This document shows, piece by piece, positions 17,001 through 23,548 of a stretch of DNA of 29,499 nucleotides (its first letter is position 1; every line of letters starts with the position of its first letter). A program made the translations under genes and the position numbers. The DNA comes from CAYXXN01 sp964469055 (GTDB taxonomy: Bacteria > Acidobacteriota > Thermoanaerobaculia > Multivoradales > JAHEKO01), in NCBI GenBank assembly GCA_964469055.1, contig CAYXXN010000009.1, positions 1 through 29,499 on the forward strand. The letters run 5' to 3'. The notes beneath the pieces were generated by a model. It saw only the letters and a list, made by a program, of their open reading frames with translations. It was not told the DNA's origin and did not search any database.

Positions 17001-17477
17001 GCCGTCGTGGACCGTGACGCGGCCCGGCGCGAGCTCGGCCGGATGGAGGCGCAGACGCGTGGCGTGGGTGGTGAGGTAGCCCAGGAGGGCATTCCAAGCT
17101 GCCCGCTCGAGATCGGGTCGCCCGGCGGGCGTCGGAATCCCCAGCTCGCGCCAGCCGAGGCGGTTGCCGATGCCGCTTCCGGGCAGCAACGGTCGCGCCG
17201 GGAGCAGCGTCCCCCAGCGCCCGCCCCGCAGGTCGAGGAACGCACCCTCGGGGGCCACGCCGAGCTCCGCCAGCTCGTCTCGGAGTTCGGCCGCGAGCTT
17301 CTGCGGCAGCCGGTCGGCGCGCTCGACCCGGTTGGGGATCTGGAGATCCGGATGGCGATAGACCCGCTCGGCGAGGGGCGAGCCGGCGCGGCGCTGCACC
17401 TGGCCCGGCGTTGCCGCCGGCACCAACGCCGCCAGCGCCAAGACGCCGACCCAGCGGGCCACGCCCGAGGCTCCCAT
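14073..17477 (-). CDS. Secreted M36/fungalysin-like zinc metalloprotease with C-terminal binding domains and a sorting-type tail
   Basis: The 1134-residue protein starts MGASGVARWVGVLALAALVP, a signal peptide. Residues about 60-290 look like an FTP/PepSY propeptide (GVPVRGSFVNAVVNHGNLVLLGA). The catalytic region has HEWGH at 485-489 (GVLDHEWGHGLDDND) and a downstream GEGIADVYAAL supplying the likely third zinc ligand, with numerous Cys residues suggesting disulfides. After about 700 follow an Fn3-like domain, a CARDB-like domain (ELSFDVVNIGSGALTNV) and a lectin-like region (FGFESDLEGW). The end, IFADGFESGDTSAWSTTVP, is a recurring C-terminal motif in acidobacterial and some gammaproteobacterial secreted proteins, probably a sorting signal. 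It is likely an extracellular protease that matures by removal of the propeptide. Confidence 0.88.
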   Translation of the reverse strand: MGASGVARWVGVLALAALVPAATPGQVQRRAGSPLAERVYRHPDLQIPNRVERADRLPQKLAAELRDELAELGVAPEGAFLDLRGGRWGTLLPARPLLPGSGIGNRLGWRELGIPTPAGRPDLERAAWNALLGYLTTHATRLRLHPAELAPGRVTVHDGGDRLQIYAPRAVAGVPVRGSFVNAVVNHGNLVLLGARHWGDVEVATTPTVPAAVAVAVFEAHVAPHWPQAHRRRPELVILPLAAGATDPRDMALGAGYRHRLAWVLTPDFQGDLGRWEALIDAHTGELLAFDDTNRYASTRTAVGGVYPVSNDGAAPDGTEQPGTPMPFADLVHGGGTLTTDAGGNAPICVEGMIETALVGPFLAMTDACGTIAEASGGDLDLGAGPGIDCDVPEPGVSSPGNTHASRTAFHELGRAQEAARALLPGNTWLRAQLGALVNLPDFGIPEFNCIAFWDETTVNFFDSGEAAPGIVCSNTGEISGVLDHEWGHGLDDNDALPTISNPGEGIADVYAALRLNESCIARGFFLSGSTCGGDDPCTACDGVRDVDFARHQSGLPHDLAWIDAHCEAPIFGDAGPCGGGVHCEGFVVGEAIWDLVHRDLASPPFDMDLSTALALATRLTYLGAGAVGDWFQCVDGSGLGDGCNADGGYLNFLAIDDDNGNLADGTPRMGAIHAAFDRHGIACDSPPVVNAGCSGAPASPPVVVATPLDRGAALAWEPVAGASAYEVFRAEGVHGCNFGKVKVGETTGSGFVDGSLLNDRQVFYVVVPVGADPTCTGPASSCVAVTPQPAANLTVDTASVELALTTGDGDPALDNCESAELSFDVVNIGSGALTNVTLVGVDPLSHPEIAITTSFPVVLTPSLPECASVAGSFAFTAAGLSFNDVVEFRVEVTADELGGVRSQVLRLAGSESDLESHATKTFGFESDLEGWQVVAGTFDRAQAGGGAGGSAFYLASSSDLPDQCDGIRSPLLQLSPTSTLSLSTNFDIEPPFIIEDLVFWYDRANVGIRALTNGQRTPVSPDGGRLYNASGSAGSCETTNQDGWADAMPTWAESTWSATALGAAGFAGELVELELRYGTDVAVEGSGFRFDEVNLTDFGLVVPDGQPDICLPPDIFADGFESGDTSAWSTTVP

Positions 17478-17509
17478 CGTTCTTGCCGCCGTCTGGCTAC
17501 GCTCCGCTC

Positions 17510-17538
17510 ACTCTACGCCCCATCCTAGGACGCCTCAA
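17510..17538 (-). promoter_or_regulatory. Possible promoter of the M36-like protease gene
   Basis: On the minus strand TTGAGG (17538-17533), a 17-nt spacer and TAGAGT (17515-17510) match the -35 and -10 consensus at four of six positions each. The start codon is 33 nt downstream of the -10. Confidence 0.35.
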
Positions 17539-17653
17539 ATGTGGCGGCTGTGGAACCGGCGACAGAGGGGTGCCCCTCGGCCCCGTCGAGCGGGCGGCCG
17601 CGAGGCCGACCACTCCACGGCGCCGGCGTGACGGGCTCGCTCAGGCCCTACGC

Positions 17654-18106
17654 CTAGACGTCCGGAACGCCGAGCGCCTCGAGATCGGCGAGGTCCCTGA
17701 GCCTTCCCGAGGCGCGCTTGTTGCGGATGAGAGTGTCGCGGTCGACGAAGGGGACCTCGAGCCCAGCCACGCGCTCGATGACGCGGGAGTGCCAGGCAGG
17801 CTCGAACTCCACGCCGCTGATCTGCGTCATGAGGTCGACTCGGCGCGGCCGGACGCCCAACTGGATGACCTTGCCGGGGGTTTCGAAGTCAGCCCGAGTG
17901 AGACCCAAGGCCTCGATGGGGGCGCCGAACGCCACGAGGGCTTCCCAGATGCGGGCGGCGTTGGCGGAGTCGTTGGCGACCCACACGTCGAGGTCGCCGG
18001 TGGCCCGCGGTACCCCGTGGGCGGCCAGCGCGTAGGCGCCGACGACGAGGAAGCGCGCCCGGGCCGCGAGCAGGGCGGCCAGCACGTCGACGAAGTCCTG
18101 GTTCAC
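17654..18106 (-). CDS. Small nucleotidyltransferase (MNT / AbiEii-like fold)
   Basis: The 150-residue protein carries the polymerase-beta nucleotidyltransferase signature near its start: FLVVGAYALAAHGVPRATGDLDVWV (about 19-43), with the GDLDVWV acidic pair as metal ligands. The third carboxylate may be in PRRVDLMTQI (about 87-96). The second half (LEVPFVDRDTLIRNKRASGRLRDLADLEAL) resembles the tail of AbiEii-like and related stand-alone nucleotidyltransferases. Such proteins modify RNA or protein by adding nucleotides and often belong to toxin-antitoxin-like pairs. The gene starts with GTG 10 nt after a 76-codon gene that looks like its regular partner. The target is unknown. Confidence 0.8.
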   Translation of the reverse strand: MNQDFVDVLAALLAARARFLVVGAYALAAHGVPRATGDLDVWVANDSANAARIWEALVAFGAPIEALGLTRADFETPGKVIQLGVRPRRVDLMTQISGVEFEPAWHSRVIERVAGLEVPFVDRDTLIRNKRASGRLRDLADLEALGVPDV

Positions 18107-18116
18107 GCGCGGGCGC

Positions 18117-18347
18117 TCAGCGATCCGCGACGAGGTCGATGACCCGCACGGGAGCCGACGAGCGCGGACCGTTGGGGTGAGGCTGGCCGGCGAGGGAGCT
18201 GGCCTCGTCGCTCAGCGTGGTGACCATCGCCAGACGCTGCTCGACAGTGGTCGTTGCCAGTAGGTCGTCCGCCGGCTCCTCGCCGAGGCGGAAGACTCGA
18301 ACCGGCCAGTCGGCGCGGCCGCGGGCCGGTCGACGATCGTGGGGCAC
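18117..18347 (-). CDS. Small uncharacterised partner of the nucleotidyltransferase
   Basis: The 76-residue protein begins (GTG) MPHDRRPARGRADWPVRVFRLGEEP and continues ADDLLATTTVEQRLAMV. The segment FRLGEEPADDLLATTT followed by EQRLAMV is one I recall as conserved in short proteins next to small nucleotidyltransferases, without an assigned function. It is the first gene of a two-gene unit with a 10-nt gap. An extended -10 element ends 6 nt before the GTG, and no ribosome-binding site is seen, so it is probably leaderless. An antitoxin-like role is a guess based only on the gene arrangement. Confidence 0.72.
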   Translation of the reverse strand: MPHDRRPARGRADWPVRVFRLGEEPADDLLATTTVEQRLAMVTTLSDEASSLAGQPHPNGPRSSAPVRVIDLVADR

Positions 18348-18353
18348 GCGAGA

Positions 18354-18362
18354 ATTCTATCA
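18354..18362 (-). promoter_or_regulatory. Extended -10 promoter of the nucleotidyltransferase pair
   Basis: On the minus strand TG-A-TAGAAT (18362-18354) is an extended -10 with five of six hexamer matches. No -35 is visible. The GTG start follows after 6 nt, so transcription should begin at or next to the start codon. Confidence 0.55.
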
Positions 18363-18403
18363 GTCAGCGATCGTCGGGCCGGCCGAATCTCAGCGCGCCG
18401 CGC

Positions 18404-19291
18404 CTACGTTCTGCAGCTCACTCCGTACACGTGGCACGTCCAGCAGGCCGCGTGAGCGAGAGGGTAGGGGCGCAGCGTGTCGGCCAGCCGCTCGCCCATC
18501 TTCCCCGTGGGCTCGTTGACGAGGATGGGGCACACCCACACGCCCTGGTCGGTGACCATGCGGCAGGCGGAGCACTGAAGGTGGTCCCAGTTGCCGTCGG
18601 GGGCGTCGGCTGCCGTGAGGCGCTGCCAGGAGGCGTAGGCGCCAGCGCGCTCGGCTTCGGCGCCGATGTGGAAGAGGGGGAGGATTTTCAGGCGCGGTTT
18701 CTCGATCCCGAGACCGCGGAGCAGCTCGAAAAAGCGCGCCTTACCGGCAGCCGAGGCGTTCTCGTCGTGCACCTCGGTCACGGTGACGACCGGGTTCAGG
18801 CCCGCCTCGTGGAGGTTGCGGATGCCCGCCAGGATGCGCTCGAAGGTGCCCTCGCCGCGGATGGGGTCATTCGAGGCCGCTTCGTAGCCATCCATCGAGA
18901 CGCGCAGGTCGAGCGAGTAGAGGGCTCCAGCGGCGAGGACCTTCAGGCGCCGGCAGCGTTCCGGATCCAGGAGGAGGCCGTTGGTCAAGACCGAGGCCGG
19001 CCCGACCGCGAGGGTGCGCGCGAGGATCGCCTCCATCTCCGGGTTCAGGAACGGCTCGCCGCCGGTGAAGTAGTACTCCTTGACGCCGAGCGTGACCGCC
19101 TCCGCCAGGTAGGGCTCGATCTCGGCCAGGGTCATGAACTCGTGGGTGTGGTTGGTGGGCGAGCAGGAGACGAAGCAATGGGTGCAAGCGAGGTTGCACA
19201 GCGTCCCGCCGACCTGGAACCACAGTGTGTCGAGCGAGCGCAGCTCGACGCGGGGGACAGCGGCTTCGGAGCCCGGTGCGGGGTGGCTCAT
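18404..19291 (-). CDS. Radical SAM protein with a SPASM/twitch-like Cys-rich C-terminus, in an arsenic-type operon
   Basis: The 295-residue protein has the radical SAM cluster motif C32-x3-C36-x2-C39 (CNLACTHCF), GGEP at 78-81 and a TIM-barrel-like continuation (SVLTNGLLLDP, SLDLRVSMDGYE). Its C-terminus carries six more cysteines: C240-x2-C243, C254, C283-x2-C286 and C293, suggesting at least one auxiliary Fe-S cluster. Its ATG overlaps the stop of the transporter gene upstream by 4 nt (ATGA), so translation is coupled to the arsenic-linked genes. Known arsenic radical SAM enzymes are ArsS (arsenosugar path) and ArsL (arsinothricin path). This one has no obvious ArsS-type C-terminal domain, so a different reaction on an arsenic intermediate or on a peptide is possible. 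The substrate is inferred only from context. Confidence 0.88.
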   Translation of the reverse strand: MSHPAPGSEAAVPRVELRSLDTLWFQVGGTLCNLACTHCFVSCSPTNHTHEFMTLAEIEPYLAEAVTLGVKEYYFTGGEPFLNPEMEAILARTLAVGPASVLTNGLLLDPERCRRLKVLAAGALYSLDLRVSMDGYEAASNDPIRGEGTFERILAGIRNLHEAGLNPVVTVTEVHDENASAAGKARFFELLRGLGIEKPRLKILPLFHIGAEAERAGAYASWQRLTAADAPDGNWDHLQCSACRMVTDQGVWVCPILVNEPTGKMGERLADTLRPYPLAHAACWTCHVYGVSCRT

Positions 19292-20382
19292 CGCAGCACC
19301 GCGAAGGCGGCGAGCGCCAGCAGGGCGCCGACCGGCAGCGTGACCAGCCAGGAGAGCGCGATATCGCGCACCACGGAGAACCGCACGGAGCGTGGATCGC
19401 GTGCCAGGCCCGCGCCGACGATGGCGCCGGTCGTCACGTGCGTGGTGGAGAGTGGGAAGCCTCGGAAGGAGGCCAGGCTCACCAGGACGGCCGAGACGGC
19501 ACTCGCCGCGAGGCTCTCCCCCAGGGGGAGCGTCGTCACGCGGCGGGCGAGCGTGGCGAGCACCTTGCGGCCGGCGAGCAGGCCCCCGGCCGCCATGGCG
19601 GCCGCAACCAGAATGAAGACCAGGCCGGCCTCGGCGCCGGTCGGGAAGGCGACCAGGGCGAGGGCGGCGATCTTCGGCGTGTCGTTCCAACCGCGGGCGA
19701 AGCCCACCATGCCCGCCGTCGACCAGTGCGCGGCGCGCAGCGCCTTGCCCGCCTCGACGACCAGGGCCGGCGAGCGCTCGCCGCACTCCTCGAGCGTGCC
19801 CGCGGCGAGCGTGTAGCTGCGGCCGGCGACGAGGGCATCGCGGGCGGCCAACGCCATCGTTGGCTCCTCGACCAGGCAGGCGCAGCGGGCGGCGCTGCGT
19901 CGGGCCAGCGCCGCGGCCGGCCGCGCGGCGACATACACCGTGGCGAGCGAGACGAGGGGGCCGATCGCCAACGGCAACGCGAAGCGCCCGACCAGCGCCG
20001 ACCAGTCGATACGACCGGCCCCCACGGCGAGCAGCCCGGCGCCCACCAGGGCGCCGGTGATGGAGTGCGTGGTCGAAACGGGGAAGCCGGTGGCGGTGGC
20101 GAGCAGCACCCAACCGATCGCCCCGCAGAGCACGGCGGCGAAGAAGGTCGGTGGCAGCGCTGCGCCGCCGCCGATCCAGCCGGCGCGGAAGGCGGCGACG
20201 AGCCCGCCGTCCCAGAGCGCCGAGACCCCGACCCCGGCCGCCGTCGTCACTGCCGCCCAGAGCAGCGCGCGGCGCGGCTCCGCCTCGCCGGAGGAGACGA
20301 GCGAGGCGATGCCCTTGCAGTTGTCGTTGGCGCCGTTGGCGAAGGCGAGGGCGCCGGCGAGGACGAGTAGGAGGAGGGTCAT
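19288..20382 (-). CDS. PiT-family (inorganic phosphate transporter-like) permease, divergent form in an arsenic-type operon
   Basis: The 364-residue membrane protein has the PiT duplicated signature: ANGANDNCKGIASL in the N-terminal half (GANDN at 17-21), FPVSTTHSITGALVG, then ARGWNDTPKIAAL (GWNDTPK at 231-237) and FPLSTTHVTTGAIVGAG. About ten hydrophobic helices are recognisable. The central cytoplasmic loop contains C167-A-C169 and C200 (RCACLVEEP, LEECGERSP), unusual for phosphate carriers. PiT proteins move phosphate with a cation and can take arsenate by mimicry. Lying 4 bp after arsM and overlapping the radical SAM gene, it may carry arsenate, phosphate or an arsenic intermediate. Import and export cannot be told apart from sequence. 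Confidence 0.86.
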   Translation of the reverse strand: MTLLLLVLAGALAFANGANDNCKGIASLVSSGEAEPRRALLWAAVTTAAGVGVSALWDGGLVAAFRAGWIGGGAALPPTFFAAVLCGAIGWVLLATATGFPVSTTHSITGALVGAGLLAVGAGRIDWSALVGRFALPLAIGPLVSLATVYVAARPAAALARRSAARCACLVEEPTMALAARDALVAGRSYTLAAGTLEECGERSPALVVEAGKALRAAHWSTAGMVGFARGWNDTPKIAALALVAFPTGAEAGLVFILVAAAMAAGGLLAGRKVLATLARRVTTLPLGESLAASAVSAVLVSLASFRGFPLSTTHVTTGAIVGAGLARDPRSVRFSVVRDIALSWLVTLPVGALLALAAFAVLR

Positions 20383-20386
20383 CCGC

Positions 20387-21544
20387 CTAGCAGCACCCGT
20401 CCGGACCGCAGCACCTGCCGGTGGCCTCCGTCGTTACGTCGTACTCGAGTCCTTTCGTCTCCCGCGGATGCCGGGGCGCGGTGCGCGCGCAGTCGAAGGG
20501 CGCCGCTTCGGCGAGCGGGATCTCGGCGAGCGGCTCGATGAACTCGAAATGGGAGGCGTAGGGCTCCCGGCGGTAGAGCTGGAAGGTCTTGTCGCACACC
20601 GCCGCCCGCTCGCCGCGGCGCAGGCGATGGCCGTCGTCGTCGAGCACCTCGCGGAAGGGGCCCTTGTAGAGGACGGCCTGCAGGCGCTCGCAGCAGGGCC
20701 CCTCCTTGCCCTTGAACGCCTCGACGGTCACTGAGCGGAACTCGATGCCGGAGACGGTGCGCCAGGGCTCGCGCTGGCGTTCGAGAATCCGGATGCCGTA
20801 GAACCCCGCCCGCTCGAAGGCGGCGACGAACTCCTCCTCGGTCAACGCCCCGGCGATGCAGCCGCTCCACAGCTCCGGGTCGGCCTGTAGCTTCGGGGGC
20901 ACCGGCTCATCGGCGACGATGTCGGAAATGACCGCGCGGCCGCCGGTGCGCAGCACGCGGTGGATCTCCGCGAAGAGACGCGTCTTCTCCGCCGGATCGA
21001 CCAAGTTCAGGACACAGTTCGAGACCACGACGTCGACCCCGGCGTCGGCCACCAGGGGCACCGTGCGCCGCAGCTCCTCGGCCCGCGCCTGGACGGCGAG
21101 GAGGCCCGCGAAATCGGCCACCGGGCGCTCGGCGAGCTCGGCCTCGAGGCGGTCGAGGTCGAGGGCCAGATCCTGGATGCGGCCGCGCCGGAACTCGACG
21201 TTGGCGTAGCCCAACCGCTCGGCGACGACAGGGGCGTTGCGGCGCGCCACGGCGAGCATCTCCGAGGTCATGTCGACGCCGATCACCCGGCCCGCTGGGC
21301 CCACCACCTGGGCGGCGATGAAGCAGATCTTGCCGGTGCCGCTCCCCAGGTCGAGGACCGTCTCGCCCGGTCGCAGGTGCCGACTGGGATCGCCGCAGCC
21401 GTAGTCGCGCTCGAGCACCTCGTCGGGGATGGCCGCCAGGTACTTGGGGTCGTAGTCGACCGGGCAGCAGAGATCCTCGACCCGGCGCTCGGCCCCTTCC
21501 CGGTAGCGCTCCTGAACGACCCGTTCGACGTTGGCGACGCTCAT
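20387..21544 (-). CDS. arsM: ArsM-like As(III) S-adenosylmethionine methyltransferase with extra C-terminal domain
   Basis: The 385-residue protein has an S-adenosylmethionine-binding motif VLDLGSGTGK (63-72) and cysteines matching the arsenic-binding set of ArsM: C50 (DYGCGDP), C177 (VSNCVLNLV) and C229 (WSGCIAGAL), with C26-C27 near the N-terminus. The spacing of 52 between C177 and C229 is close to that in characterised algal ArsM (about 50). There is an insertion of roughly 25 residues between the binding domain and C177 (LAERPVADFAGLLAVQ). The C-terminal domain (EAFKGKEGPCCERLQAVLYKG, then RGERAAVCDKT) and the tail GRCCGPDGCC are like ArsM-type enzymes of arsenosugar loci. Ribosome-binding site AAGGAG precedes ATG 21544. 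It should methylate trivalent arsenic in the cytoplasm. Confidence 0.9.
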   Translation of the reverse strand: MSVANVERVVQERYREGAERRVEDLCCPVDYDPKYLAAIPDEVLERDYGCGDPSRHLRPGETVLDLGSGTGKICFIAAQVVGPAGRVIGVDMTSEMLAVARRNAPVVAERLGYANVEFRRGRIQDLALDLDRLEAELAERPVADFAGLLAVQARAEELRRTVPLVADAGVDVVVSNCVLNLVDPAEKTRLFAEIHRVLRTGGRAVISDIVADEPVPPKLQADPELWSGCIAGALTEEEFVAAFERAGFYGIRILERQREPWRTVSGIEFRSVTVEAFKGKEGPCCERLQAVLYKGPFREVLDDDGHRLRRGERAAVCDKTFQLYRREPYASHFEFIEPLAEIPLAEAAPFDCARTAPRHPRETKGLEYDVTTEATGRCCGPDGCC

Positions 21545-21638
21545 GCTCGACTCCTTCCCGGCCCGCCTCGCGGCGGTGGCTCTGAGGCGGCTCGCCCGGT
21601 GGGCGGGCCGCTGTTTTCTGGGTGAGAAGGAAACGGAG

Positions 21639-22364
21639 CTAGGGCGGAGGCGCGCGGCCGGCTCGGACCAGGACCGCGGCGAGGCGCGGCCGGTCGAGTC
21701 GACTCGGGACGAGCGGGCGGGTGAGGAAGGCCAGGGCTTCGCGCAAGCGCCGCAAGAAGGTTCGCCAGGGGTGGGGCAGGGCGGCGGAGCTAGCGAGCAG
21801 GCGATCGAGGTCGGTGCGCCGGTCGAGGTCGGGGAGCGGGGCGAGCAGCACGACCTCGCGGCCCGAGGCGACGAGACGTGCCGAGAGCTCGTTCAGGGTG
21901 TCAGAGCGTCGCCAGGGGACGGCAGTGAGGTCGGGCAGTGGCGCCGCGGCCGCCAAGAGATAGAGGCCGCCATCGGGTGAAGGGCCGAGGACGACGCGGC
22001 GCGGATCGGCGGCGAGCTCGGCCAAGGCCTGCCGCAGGGGCTCGGCCGTCAGGCCCGGGACGTCGCTGCCGACGACCAGGAGAGGGCTCGCGCCCGCCGC
22101 GGCGGCGAGCGCCGCGGCGAGTCGCTCGCCGAAGTCCGATCCGCTCTGGGCCAGCCGTCGTACGTCCGCGGGCAGCGCAGCGTCCGGCGGCGCCGCCACC
22201 AAGATCTCGCAGCCGGCAGCGCGGCCCGCTGCGAGGGCCGCCTCCAGGCACTCTCGGTGCAGTGCCTCCTCCCAACGACGGAGAGCCCCCGGCAAGAGTC
22301 GCCGGCGCGCCCGCTCGCGCGTGGGGCCGAGGGTGAAAACGAGGAGCGTCGGCCGCGAAGGCAT
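21639..22364 (-). CDS. DUF2064 / TIGR04282-like glycosyltransferase of arsenosugar loci
   Basis: The 241-residue protein resembles the GT-A-like DUF2064 family: LLVFTLGPTRERARRRLLPG at the start, ECLEAALAAGRAAGCEILVAAP, SDFGERLAAALAAA, PLLVVGSDVPGLTAE with the acidic metal-binding pair, GPSPDGGLYLLAAAAP, and DTLNELSARL. Members of TIGR04282 are annotated as arsenosugar-biosynthesis glycosyltransferases because they co-occur with ArsM. The usual N-terminal PGxxKTRL nucleotide site is replaced by GPTRERARRRL here, so it is a divergent branch. It lies 94 bp upstream of arsM on the same strand and is probably the first gene of the operon, although arsM has its own ribosome-binding site. Confidence 0.8.
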   Translation of the reverse strand: MPSRPTLLVFTLGPTRERARRRLLPGALRRWEEALHRECLEAALAAGRAAGCEILVAAPPDAALPADVRRLAQSGSDFGERLAAALAAAAGASPLLVVGSDVPGLTAEPLRQALAELAADPRRVVLGPSPDGGLYLLAAAAPLPDLTAVPWRRSDTLNELSARLVASGREVVLLAPLPDLDRRTDLDRLLASSAALPHPWRTFLRRLREALAFLTRPLVPSRLDRPRLAAVLVRAGRAPPP

Positions 22365-22480
22365 GGGACTCGAAACGTGTACGGACTCGGGCGCCCGGCG
22401 GTTTGATCCGCGAGGAGGGCAGCGAGTCTACCCGGTCGCCTGGCGCGCGCGGGCGGGCCGCTCCGATAGTCTCGCCGGCG

Positions 22481-23530
22481 ATGCGCATCGCCGCCGTCGG
22501 CACGGCCCTGCCGCCCCACTACTACGACCAGGAGACGCTGCTGGCGGCGGCGCGCGAGGTGTGGCGCGACAAGGTCTTCAACCTCGAGCGCTTGGAGCAG
22601 CTCTACCGCAACGTCCTGGTCGGCGGCCGCTACTTGGCGCTGCCTCTGGCGGAGTACTCGAAGCTCGCCACCTTCGGCCAGGCCAACGACGCCTGGATCC
22701 GGGTGGGGCAGGAGATCGGCGCGGCGGCGCTGTCGACCGCCCTCACGCGCGCCGGGCTCGAGCCGGCGGCGATCGACACGCTGATCACCGTCTCGGTCAC
22801 CGGCATCGCGACACCGTCGCTCGACGCCCGGCTGATGAACCGGCTGGCGCTGCGCCCGGACGTGAAAAGGGTGCCGATCTTCGGGCTCGGCTGCGTCGCC
22901 GGCGCGGCGGGACTGGCACGGGCCGCCGACTACTTGCGCGGGCATCCGCAGGGGGTGGCTGCCCTGCTCTCGGTCGAACTCTGCTCGCTCACTCTCCAGC
23001 GCGAGGACTTCTCGATCGCCAACTTCATCTCCTCGGGCCTCTTCGGCGACGGCGCGGCGGCGGCGGTGGTGACCGGCAATGGGCGCCCCGGCGACGGCCC
23101 GCGCATCGTCGCCACGCGCTCGACCTTCTACCCGGACTCCGAGCGGGTGATGGGCTGGGACATCTCGGAGCGCGGGTTCCAGATCGTCCTCTCCTCCGAC
23201 GTCCCGGAGGTCGTGCGCCGGTACTTGACCCGCGACGTCGACGCCTTCCTGGCCGAGCACGATCTCGCGCGCCGCGACGTCGGCTCCTGGATCGCCCACA
23301 CCGGTGGCCCCAAGGTGCTGGAGGCCATGGAGGAGGCGCTGGAACTGCCCGCCGGGGCGCTCGAGCTCTCCTGGAAGAGCCTGCGCGAGGTCGGCAACCT
23401 CTCCTCGACCTCGGTCCTCCTGGTGCTCGAGGAGACGATGCGCGAGCGCCGCCCGGCGCCTGGCACCCCGGGCATCCTCCTCGCCCTGGGTCCCGGCTTC
23501 TGCTCGGAGCTGGTCTTGCTCGAGTGGTGA
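22481..23530 (+). CDS. Type III polyketide synthase (chalcone/stilbene synthase family)
   Basis: The 349-residue homodimeric thiolase-fold enzyme has the catalytic triad C138 (FGLGCVAGAAG), H273 (AHTGGPK) and N306 (VGNLSSTS). The length is normal for the family. Bacterial members condense acyl-CoA or acyl-ACP starters with malonyl-CoA into alkylresorcinols, alkylpyrones or related rings. ATG 22481 puts the first strand RIAAVGTALP at the N-terminus; a longer reading from 22403 adds unrelated residues. The gene is divergent from the glycosyltransferase (116-bp gap). A -10-like GATAGT lies at 22465-22470. The FAD monooxygenase and acyl-activating genes 3-5 kb downstream on the same strand suggest a fatty-acyl starter, although they are separated from it by an MFS gene and a toxin-antitoxin pair. 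Confidence 0.94.
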   Translation: MRIAAVGTALPPHYYDQETLLAAAREVWRDKVFNLERLEQLYRNVLVGGRYLALPLAEYSKLATFGQANDAWIRVGQEIGAAALSTALTRAGLEPAAIDTLITVSVTGIATPSLDARLMNRLALRPDVKRVPIFGLGCVAGAAGLARAADYLRGHPQGVAALLSVELCSLTLQREDFSIANFISSGLFGDGAAAAVVTGNGRPGDGPRIVATRSTFYPDSERVMGWDISERGFQIVLSSDVPEVVRRYLTRDVDAFLAEHDLARRDVGSWIAHTGGPKVLEAMEEALELPAGALELSWKSLREVGNLSSTSVLLVLEETMRERRPAPGTPGILLALGPGFCSELVLLEW

Positions 23531-23548
23531 ATGGACGGCGAGCGAGGG

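Noticed and set aside
15192..17528. A 778-codon open frame on the plus strand, opposite the secreted protease
   Set aside because: It mirrors the protease codon structure, has Gly/Val/Arg-rich low-information sequence and no domain. GC-rich DNA makes such antisense frames common.
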